The translations under genes and the position numbers were made by a program. Positions 1 through 5,196 of a stretch of DNA of 5,593 nucleotides are shown in pieces. This DNA comes from Gemmatimonadota bacterium (GTDB taxonomy: Bacteria > Gemmatimonadota > Gemmatimonadetes > Gemmatimonadales > GWC2-71-9), in NCBI GenBank assembly GCA_003222235.1, contig QHVD01000208.1, positions 1-5,593 of the forward strand, given 5' to 3'. The notes below the pieces were generated by a model. It was not told the DNA's origin. It made no database searches and was given only the letters and a program-made list of their open reading frames with translations. Position 1 is the stretch's first letter. The number at the start of each line of letters is the position of its first letter.

Positions 1-122
1 ATGCGTATGCCGCACGAGTCAGGGAATGGGCCAGGTCCGTGTGGGAGGCCTACGCGTCACAACAGGACTTGGCAAGGGCGTGGATGCGGGCGGCAATCGC
101 TGGAGTGTCGTCTCGTCGGTGA
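1..122 (+). CDS. C-terminal end of an upstream gene, possibly DUF5946-like (5' partial)
   Basis: Reading from base 3, the window opens with 39 in-frame codons ending in TGA at 120-122; bases 1-2 finish a cut codon. The peptide begins AYAARVREWARSVWEAY and continues as an amphipathic, Trp- and Arg-rich helix with LARAWMRAAI, ending GVSSRR. This looks like a genuine C-terminus, unlike the reading from the ATG at base 1, which is rich in Gly, Pro and Arg. The VREWA-x-SVWEAY pattern resembles the C-terminal helix I recall from small DUF5946 proteins, but 39 residues cannot prove it and the function is unknown. The stop lies 7 bases before the methyltransferase start, and that gene's ribosome-binding site overlaps it, so the two genes are probably co-transcribed and translationally coupled. 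Confidence 0.55.
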   Translation, partial: AYAARVREWARSVWEAYASQQDLARAWMRAAIAGVSSRR

Positions 123-123
123 T
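118..123 (+). promoter_or_regulatory. Ribosome-binding site of the methyltransferase
   Basis: GGTGAT matches the downstream half of the extended anti-Shine-Dalgarno complement (GGAGGTGAT). It ends 6 bases before the ATG at 130, a suitable spacing. It overlaps the TGA (120-122) of the preceding gene, which supports the ATG at 130 as the start and suggests coupled translation. Confidence 0.55.
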
Positions 124-129
124 CCTTCA

Positions 130-897
130 ATGCACGCCTTCCCCACCGACTACGATCAATACGCAGCGACTTACGCGTGGACGCGGTGGGCTGTGCCATG
201 GGTCGTCGCGCCACTGGCTCGCGTCGTCGACGGGCTGCCCTCAGGGGCCGCCGTCTTGGACGTCGGCTGCGGCACAGGGAATTACGCGCGCGCCCTCTCC
301 GAGCACCGTGCTGACATTGTCTGTGCCGGCTTCGACATTTCCAAGCCCATGCTCCGCGAGGCAGCGGCGCGCCCGTCGCGAGCGCGGTTCGTCGTTGGCG
401 ATGCGTCGCGGGCCTTCCCGTGCCGGGACCGCGTCGTTGGACTGGCATTCGCTGTGGACGTCATTCACCACATCGAGCGGCTCGCCACATTCTTTGTGGA
501 AGCCGCACGCGTGCTCGCCCCGGGCGGCCGCCTCGTGCTCGTTACCGACTCGGAGGACAACCTTCGCCGACGCAGCCTGACGAAGTTTTTCCCGGAGATT
601 CTTCCTATCGAGCTGCAGAGGTATCCGCCTGTTGCCGCGCTTCACGAGCAGGCGGCAGCAGCTGGCCTCCGACTGCTGCGGCAAGAGCGGGCCGAGGGGC
701 GAATACCACTGAGCCACGAGTTTCTGAGCAAGTTGGCGGCGAAATGCTCCTCGGCCATGCGGTTGCTTGCGCCTCGCGATCATGCAGCGGGTATGCTGCG
801 GGTTCGGGAAGCCCAGGCGCGTGGCGAGCGGTGGCTGTCATGCTACATGGTCTTGCATTACGGACGCGAGGCCGGGGTGAGTATGGCGACACCCTAG
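130..897 (+). CDS. Class I SAM-dependent methyltransferase
   Basis: This 255-residue protein has a Rossmann-fold methyltransferase domain of the UbiE/Methyltransf_11 or _25 type. Visible motifs are motif I VLDVGCGTGNYA (residues 42-53, SAM-binding glycine loop), the motif II acid in GFDIS (D69, expected to contact the SAM ribose), VVGDA (D91, near the adenine), AVDVIHHI (108-115, strand 4 region) and VLAPGGRLVLV (128-138, strand 5 region). The residues after about 140 form a helical, Arg-rich part that probably shapes substrate binding. No signal peptide or membrane segment is seen, so it should be cytosolic. The substrate cannot be read from the sequence; small molecules or lipids are commonest for this fold. 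The frame is open upstream to base 1, but residues coded there look non-coding and another frame carries the previous gene, so the ATG at 130 with GGTGAT before it is preferred. It probably forms an operon with the gene cut by the window edge. The stop is TAG. Confidence 0.88.
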   Translation: MHAFPTDYDQYAATYAWTRWAVPWVVAPLARVVDGLPSGAAVLDVGCGTGNYARALSEHRADIVCAGFDISKPMLREAAARPSRARFVVGDASRAFPCRDRVVGLAFAVDVIHHIERLATFFVEAARVLAPGGRLVLVTDSEDNLRRRSLTKFFPEILPIELQRYPPVAALHEQAAAAGLRLLRQERAEGRIPLSHEFLSKLAAKCSSAMRLLAPRDHAAGMLRVREAQARGERWLSCYMVLHYGREAGVSMATP

Positions 898-955
898 CAA
901 GCGTTGGGCCAGGAAGCGCTCCCGGCTTACCGCCGCGCTCAGGGCATTGAAACCC

Positions 956-1279
956 CCGCACGTCAGTCAACCTGTGCTCCTTCCCGCGCCGATAGGACGG
1001 AAACAGGAGTTCCCCGCGCGGCCGATTCGGTCCGATCATGTAGTGCCGGAGGACGCGCTCCAGTTGGGGCCAGAGGTGCACGGTGCGGGCACCTCCAGCC
1101 AGATCTCGTCTTCGTCGTCCTTTGACGTTGGTTTGTAGAACAAATCGCCCACCGGGTCGTACCCGGTCGGTACCCAGCCCTCCGAGCGCGCCGGCCGGTA
1201 GAGGTTCGACAGGGCGTTCAGGTGATGCAGGACGGTGCCCGACGTGAGCGTCCCGCCTCGCGGGACGCAGCAAGGCCAC
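956..1279 (-). pseudogene. Broken tyrosine recombinase (phage-type integrase) remnant
   Basis: Two recognisable pieces of one integrase lie in different minus-strand frames. The 5' piece (about 1270 to 1095) reads TVLHHLNALSNLYRPARSEG, then GWVPTGYDPVGDLFYKPT and an acidic stretch ending in WLEVP. This is the end of the SAM-like core-binding domain. The 3' piece (about 1090 to 956) reads RTVHLWPQLERVLRHYM, then RGELLFPSYRRGKEHRLTDVR, the strand-rich middle of the catalytic domain. Family members normally have roughly 60-80 residues between these parts, including the first catalytic Arg (TGGRxSE). These are absent, as are the C-terminal HxxR box and the nucleophilic Tyr. No intact start is present. 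It is therefore a remnant with an internal deletion plus frame change, not a working enzyme. Its 5' end lies about 12-20 bases past the kinase stop on the same strand. Family recognition is strong, but the exact edges are approximate. Confidence 0.75.
1248..1268 (-). terminator. GC-rich hairpin just downstream of the kinase gene
   Basis: A perfect 9-bp inverted repeat, GCGTCCCGC at 1248-1256 and GCGGGACGC at 1260-1268, encloses a 3-base loop. It lies 22 bases past the kinase stop on the minus strand, where a terminator would be expected. No T-run follows it on the minus strand, so it is not a classic intrinsic terminator. It could act as a U-less terminator, protect the transcript 3' end, or be chance in GC-rich DNA. 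It falls within the 5' edge of the integrase remnant. Confidence 0.4.
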
Positions 1280-1290
1280 TGCTTCTCGAC

Positions 1291-3930
1291 CTACCTTCCC
1301 GCCACCAGCCGCTCGAAGCGCAAGTTACCTTTGAGCGGCGCGAACGTGGGGTCGATCCGGAGCCAGCCGGGCGAGAGGTAGTACGGCATCTTGAGCAACG
1401 GCTCCAACTGGTCCAGCGCCTTCTCAGGCTCGCCCACGAGCAGGTAGATCCGCACGAGCTGGTGCTGCATGTAGGAGCCGCTGTAAGCATCCCGGCTGAT
1501 GGGCACGAGCGCGACGGCGCGCTCCCCTTCCTGGATCGCCTCGGCCTTGCGGCCCAGATACGCCAGCGCCAGCCCCCGGAAGACGTGCCGCTGGTGGTCG
1601 TCGGGGGTGGCCCGGAGCTGCTCGTCGAACGCGACCCGGGCGGAGTCGGCGTAGACCCGGGTCAGCGCCTGATTCCCGCGCAGCTGGTAGGTTTGCGCTC
1701 GGACGATGCCCCAGGTCCCCCGGTCGCCGTCGAAGGCACTCAGCGGGAGCGCCACGAGCTGCTGCTGCTGGGCGTCGTCCAGCACCCAGCAGAGGTCCCA
1801 ATAGATGCCGAACTCCGCCAGCAGCGCCGCGAGGTCCACCGTTGTGAGGGCCGTGCGCACGACCGCCCGGGCGCCAGTGAGGTCGCCCTGGGCGAGGGCC
1901 ACCATGGCCTTCTGCACGATGATGGCGAGGTTGGTGGGGGCGAGGGCGAGGGCCTGCTCGATCGCCGTCTGGGCCTCGGGGTAGCGGCGCAGCCAGAGCA
2001 GCGCGAACGCGGTGCGCCGCGCGGTGTTGGCCGAGCGGGGATCGAGGGCACCTGCCTTGGCGAGATCCCGGAACCCCGCGTCCCAGTGGCCGAGGCGCTG
2101 CTCAGCCAGGGCCGCCGTCACGAGCAGCTCGACGTTGTTGGGCGCCAGCTTGAGTCCGGGCTCGACCGCCGCGAGCGCCTGCCGGCTGTCCAACGCTACG
2201 TTCCGATAGTAGTCGCCCAGCGCCAGCGGTCCCTCGGGCCGGTCGGGGCCAAGCGCCTGCGCCCGCTCCGCCGCCTGCCGGGCCTGGGCCGCCAGCTCGG
2301 GCGTAGGCGTGCTGATGTAGTAGAGCGACGCGCGCGCGCGGGCGAGCTGGGCCCAGGCGGGGACGAACCCCGAGTCGAGCGCGACCGCCTGCTGGTAGAA
2401 CGCAATCGCGCGACGCAGGCTCGGTGGATCACCGGCCGCCATCGCCTGCGAGGCCGCCTCACCTTGGAGGTAGGCATCGTAGGCGGCCAGGTTCGCGGTC
2501 GGCTTGGCCGCCAGCTCGTGCCGCGCACTGTCGCCCAGCGCCACGTTAAGGGCGCTCGCCACCTTGGTCGCGATGTCGGCCTGCACCTGGAAGACATCGG
2601 TGAGGGCCGCGTTGAACGGTTGTTGCCACTTGCTGGTAGGAGCGGCGCCGGGCTCGACCTGCACGAGTTCGGGGCTCACCCGGACCCGGCTCGGGCCTCC
2701 CGGCGCCTTTTCCCATTGGACGGTGGCGGTGAGCAGGTAGTTGGCCCCCAGCTCGCGGGCGATCTGCTGGGGCGCCTTGGTCGTCTTGCGGTACTCGTTG
2801 GAGCTGGCCCGCGCGATCACCGCGAGCCCCGGGATCTGCGACAGCTTGCCCCGCACTTCGTTGGTGATGCCGTCCGCGAAGTACGCGTCGGCTGAATCGC
2901 CCAGATTCTCAAACGGCAGGACGGCGACCCGCTTCGGGCCCGCGCTCTCGTTCGCGCCCGCGTGCGTGCGCCGCCAAGCGAAGAGCACGCCCAAGCCAAT
3001 GAAGAAACCGAGTCCGAGAGTGATCGCGGCGACGGGGACCCGCCGGGCACGACTGACCGGCGGCGAGATCGGGGCACCGGGGGCGGCGGGATGGGCGACG
3101 GGCGTCGAGACAGTGGTGGGCGCCGCCGTGGCCGCGGTCGGCTGGAGCGCCCGGGCGAACTCGGCCGCCGTGGCATGCCGGTCGGCCGGCAGTAGGGCGA
3201 GCGCCCGCTGGATCGCCTGATCCATGCCCTCGGGTACGCTGGGCCGCCCCCGCCGCGCACTCGGCACCGGCTCGGTGAACCGCTTGAGGATGATCGCTTG
3301 CGCGGTCGGGCCGGTGTACGGCGGCTCGCCGGCGAGCATCTCGTAGAGCACGGCCCCGAGGGAGTAGATGTCGGTGCGCGCATCGATCGTCTTCTCCCCG
3401 CTCGCCTGCTCCGGACTCATGTAGGCCGGCGTGCCGATGGCCATGCCGGTGTGGGTGAGGTGCTCGTCCCCGCCCAGGGCCCGCGCGATTCCGAAGTCGG
3501 CCACCAGCGTGTTGCCGTCCCGCGTGAGCAGCAGGTTCTCCGGCTTGATGTCCCGGTGCACCACACCGTGCTCGTGGGCGTACTGGAGCGCCTGGGCGGC
3601 CTCCCGGGTGATCCGCACCGCGTCCTCCACCGCCAGCTGCCGCTCCCGCCGCAGCCGGTCGCGCAGCGACTCACCCTCGACAAACGGCATGGTGAACCAG
3701 AACTGGCCGGCGGTCTCGCCCGAGTCGTGGACGGTCAGGATGTGGGGATGCTGGAGCCGGGCGGCGAACTCAATCTCGTGCTCGAACCGCTCGGGGCCGA
3801 GCGAGGCAGCGAGCTGGGGGTGGAGCACCTTGAGCGCGATCGGTCGCTTGTGCTTGACGTCGCGGGCGAGATAGACCGTCGCCATGCCCCCGCGTCCGAG
3901 CTCGCGCTCGAACACGTAGCGGTCGCGCAA
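1291..3930 (-). CDS. Transmembrane Ser/Thr protein kinase with TolB/FlgO-like and TPR domains
   Basis: This 879-residue protein (numbered from the TTG at 3930) is a PknB-type Hanks kinase that transfers phosphate from ATP to Ser/Thr. Visible kinase features are the glycine loop GRGGMATV (12-19), the ATP-binding Lys in IALKV (K34), the catalytic loop HRDIKPEN (125-132, D127), the metal-binding DFG (145-147) and GTPAYMSPEQ (166-175); the domain ends near 262. A Pro/Ala-rich linker (263-297) leads to one membrane helix (about 299-318) flanked by Arg, placing the kinase in the cytoplasm. The outer part starts with RVAVLPFENLGDS (334-346) and YFADGITNEV, a TolB-N/FlgO-like domain also seen in TPR adenylate cyclases. 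From about 500 to 850 come helical repeats of TPR type, for example AIAFYQQAVALDSG and PEAQTAIEQALALAPTN. All catalytic residues are present, so it should be active; its signal and targets are unknown. Stop is TAG. No Shine-Dalgarno precedes the TTG, and similarity-like sequence extends upstream to about 3963. Confidence 0.93.
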   Translation of the reverse strand: MRDRYVFERELGRGGMATVYLARDVKHKRPIALKVLHPQLAASLGPERFEHEIEFAARLQHPHILTVHDSGETAGQFWFTMPFVEGESLRDRLRRERQLAVEDAVRITREAAQALQYAHEHGVVHRDIKPENLLLTRDGNTLVADFGIARALGGDEHLTHTGMAIGTPAYMSPEQASGEKTIDARTDIYSLGAVLYEMLAGEPPYTGPTAQAIILKRFTEPVPSARRGRPSVPEGMDQAIQRALALLPADRHATAAEFARALQPTAATAAPTTVSTPVAHPAAPGAPISPPVSRARRVPVAAITLGLGFFIGLGVLFAWRRTHAGANESAGPKRVAVLPFENLGDSADAYFADGITNEVRGKLSQIPGLAVIARASSNEYRKTTKAPQQIARELGANYLLTATVQWEKAPGGPSRVRVSPELVQVEPGAAPTSKWQQPFNAALTDVFQVQADIATKVASALNVALGDSARHELAAKPTANLAAYDAYLQGEAASQAMAAGDPPSLRRAIAFYQQAVALDSGFVPAWAQLARARASLYYISTPTPELAAQARQAAERAQALGPDRPEGPLALGDYYRNVALDSRQALAAVEPGLKLAPNNVELLVTAALAEQRLGHWDAGFRDLAKAGALDPRSANTARRTAFALLWLRRYPEAQTAIEQALALAPTNLAIIVQKAMVALAQGDLTGARAVVRTALTTVDLAALLAEFGIYWDLCWVLDDAQQQQLVALPLSAFDGDRGTWGIVRAQTYQLRGNQALTRVYADSARVAFDEQLRATPDDHQRHVFRGLALAYLGRKAEAIQEGERAVALVPISRDAYSGSYMQHQLVRIYLLVGEPEKALDQLEPLLKMPYYLSPGWLRIDPTFAPLKGNLRFERLVAGR

Positions 3931-4109
3931 GCCAGCAGCCAGCGCGGCGGGCAGGTCGGTGAGAGGAGATGAAGTCGAGATGTCTTGGAATCTGCTCTGG
4001 GCCGCGGATCCCCGCCAGCCGCGACAAATCGTCTGGGGGTCACGAGGGGAACCGTTTTGCGGCCACGTCTCTTAACCCAGGCGAACCTGCGGGAGCAGGG
4101 TGGTCGCGG

Positions 4110-4346
4110 CCCCCAGAACGCCGCCAGCACTTCGGCGAAGTCCGGGGTGTCGGCGACCCGTGCGAGGTGCCATAGCCCCTCGTCCAGATGATAGTCGAGC
4201 TGGTCGACGCCAGCGGCCTGGTTGAGGAGCGTCTTCGCGACAACGTCAGGAACCGGCGCTAGTACCGCACGGATCTCTTGGGCAGCACCCGGACCGTCGT
4301 CGAGGGCGCCTCGGTGCTCGAGAGCTACGACTTCGATCCCTGGGGC
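4110..4346 (-). pseudogene. Coding-like remnant of unknown gene, no start codon
   Basis: In one minus-strand frame this stretch reads like natural protein: GIEVVALEHRGALDDG, then EIRAVLAPVPDVVAKTLLNQ, GVDQLDYHLDEGLWHLAR and VADTPDFAEVLAAFWG. It has mixed hydrophobic, acidic and helix-like spacing and mostly G/C third positions. No ATG, GTG or TTG suits as a start at its upstream end, which comes within about 50 bases of the tRNA 3' end. Past WG (about 4110) the reading turns Arg/Pro-rich and runs without a stop into the kinase gene in another frame, so the natural C-terminus is also missing. I do not recognise the family. The best reading is a gene fragment cut at both ends, perhaps by an insertion or deletion event near the tRNA. 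A chance open frame in GC-rich DNA remains possible. Confidence 0.35.
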
Positions 4347-4394
4347 TCTTGTCGCCCGGGCGGACGTTCGGGAGCGGGACGAAGGATAGGTCCA

Positions 4395-4468
4395 TGCGCC
4401 AGCCGCGATTCGAACGCGGGACCTTCGGCTCCGGAGGCCGACGCTCTATCCAGCTGAGCTACTGGCGC
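4395..4468 (-). tRNA. tRNA-Arg (anticodon CCG)
   Basis: The minus strand folds into a complete 74-nt cloverleaf. The acceptor stem is GCGCCAG (4468-4462) with CTGGCGC (4402-4396), all seven pairs formed, followed by discriminator A at 4395. The D arm is GCTC/GAGC with loop AGCTGGATA. The anticodon stem TCGGC/GCCGA carries loop CTCCGGA with anticodon CCG at 4434-4432, which decodes CGG (Arg), a codon expected to be common in this GC-rich genome. The variable loop is AGGTC, and the T arm is CCGCG/CGCGG with loop TTCGAAT. The 3' CCA is not encoded and must be added by CCA-adding enzyme. No second tRNA is seen beside it. The A+T-richer bases just upstream (4469-4500) may contain its promoter, but no convincing -10/-35 pair can be assigned. 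Confidence 0.97.
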
Positions 4469-4476
4469 TCAATGAA

Positions 4477-4620
4477 TTAGAACTGTGCGACTCCTTCAAA
4501 CTTAGCCCCGTCCTGCTCGACACGGTACTCCACATCGCCGCTCGGTGACGCTCCACTCCAAGATGCCGTACACCCGCTTCGCCATGGCGTCCCCAACGTG
4601 ACCGAGCTCCTTGTAGGGGG
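4477..4620 (-). pseudogene. Possible frameshifted tail of an unknown small gene
   Basis: On the minus strand one frame reads YKELGHVGDAMAKRVYG and then ILEWSVTE down to about 4540. The frame one base over continues with SGDVEYRVEQDGAKFEGVAQF's plausible protein-like text and stops at TAA (4479-4477), 8 bases before the tRNA 5' end. Joining the two needs a one-base shift. Without it the first frame ends at TAA (4504-4502) after a less natural Arg/Cys-rich tail. No family is recognised and no good Shine-Dalgarno precedes the ATG at 4585. It may be the eroded C-terminal end of a gene whose beginning was lost to the left of the MarR operon, or it may be chance. Confidence 0.22.
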
Positions 4621-4672
4621 GACGCGGCATCAATCCAGGCTGTCTCGGAGCTGGTTGCGCAGAGCTGGACCC

Positions 4673-4688
4673 GGCGGCGCGGCGGCGC
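4673..4688. repeat. Two tandem copies of GGCGGCGC
   Basis: GGCGGCGC at 4673-4680 is repeated exactly at 4681-4688, immediately before the A+T-rich patch that precedes the MarR gene. The repeat is certain; a role is not. It could be simple slippage in GC-rich DNA. Confidence 0.7.
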
Positions 4689-4701
4689 AATTATTAGTTA
4701 G
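4689..4701 (+). promoter_or_regulatory. A+T-rich patch abutting the MarR start, candidate promoter element
   Basis: AATTATTAGTTAG directly precedes the MarR ATG at 4702 and is strikingly A+T-rich beside GC-rich flanks. TATTAG at 4693-4698 is a fair -10-like hexamer placed 3 bases from the ATG, which would give a leaderless or nearly leaderless transcript. This agrees with the absence of any Shine-Dalgarno. No good -35 element is found at 16-18 bases upstream. MarR proteins usually bind palindromes over their own promoter; only a weak pair, TGTC (4703-4706) and GACA, lies nearby. Confidence 0.3.
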
Positions 4702-5196
4702 ATGTCGAAACCATTAGACAACACAAGTACCAAGGCGCCCACCAGCGTCGATGTCGCCGCCGCGGTCCTCAATGCCGCGCAACTCGTGCTCCGGCTGGCC
4801 CGCGCCGAGGTGCGGCGCCAGCACCCCGTGAACCTCTCCCTCACGCAGCTCCGGGCGCTCGACTACCTGAGCGCCAACCCTGACACGTCCCTGTCGGCGG
4901 CGGCCGACTACGTAGGGCTGACCCTGCCGAGCACCTCCGTGCTCATCGACGGCCTGGTGAGGCGAGGGCTCGTCGCCCGGCTCGCCGCATCCGGCGACCG
5001 CCGCCGCCTGCGGCTGCGGGTGACGGCGGCGGGGAAGGCCGCCCTGCGCAAGGTGCTCGACGCGGCCCGAGCGGCGATCGCGGACCGGCTCGCGGATCTG
5101 GCTCCGCGGGACCGCGCGCTCGTCGCCCGTGCAATGACGCGGATCGCCTCGGCAGCCGCGCCCAGGGGTCACGCCGCTCGCTCCCATGGTCGCTAA
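4702..5196 (+). CDS. MarR-family transcriptional regulator
   Basis: This 164-residue protein has the winged helix-turn-helix layout of MarR repressors, which bind operator DNA as dimers and release it on binding phenolic or other drugs, or on oxidation. Visible parts are an N-terminal dimerisation helix (about 16-41), LSLTQLRALDYLSANP (45-60), the helix-turn-helix SLSAAADYVGLTLPSTSVLIDGL split over about 63-85, and then the wing with RRGLVARLAASGDRRRLRLR (87-106), including the family's typical D-R-R wing tip. VTAAGKA follows, then a C-terminal dimerisation helix (about 113-150) and a short basic tail. The length is usual for the family. ATG at 4702 is the only reasonable start, since the next in-frame candidate (GTG, codon 29) would cut the first helix. 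No Shine-Dalgarno precedes it. The stop TAA overlaps the next ATG, so it shares an operon with the efflux permease and most likely represses it and itself. The ligand is unknown. Confidence 0.93.
   Translation: MSKPLDNTSTKAPTSVDVAAAVLNAAQLVLRLARAEVRRQHPVNLSLTQLRALDYLSANPDTSLSAAADYVGLTLPSTSVLIDGLVRRGLVARLAASGDRRRLRLRVTAAGKAALRKVLDAARAAIADRLADLAPRDRALVARAMTRIASAAAPRGHAARSHGR

Noticed and set aside
1..129. Methyltransferase starting at the ATG at base 1, adding 43 residues
   Set aside because: The added residues are Gly/Pro/Arg-rich without family resemblance, another frame here reads as a real C-terminus, and the ATG at 130 has a suitable ribosome-binding site.
1151..1167. Perfect inverted repeat ACCGGGT-CGT-ACCCGGT
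   Set aside because: It lies inside the integrase remnant, where it encodes the family's G-Y-x-P-V segment, has no T-run and is far from any gene end.
1222..2895. 557-codon open frame on the plus strand
   Set aside because: It is antisense to the kinase. Long mirror frames are expected opposite GC-rich genes, its protein is Arg/Gly/Leu-rich with no motif, and the opposite strand carries a clear domain architecture.
4040..4243. Minus-strand 67-codon open frame upstream of the kinase
   Set aside because: Its Ser/Arg/Pro-rich translation is less natural than the overlapping frame reported at 4110-4346, and it has no motif.
4697..4704. GTTAGATG before the MarR gene, resembling an integron attC/attI core site (GTTRRRY)
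   Set aside because: No partner RYYYAAC core at a suitable distance and no attC-like fold were found; a 7-base degenerate match is expected by chance. A second isolated match, GTTGGGC at 903-909, is also unpaired.
4714..5187. Minus-strand open frame opposite the MarR gene
   Set aside because: It mirrors a gene with clear winged-helix motifs and its translation has no recognisable features.
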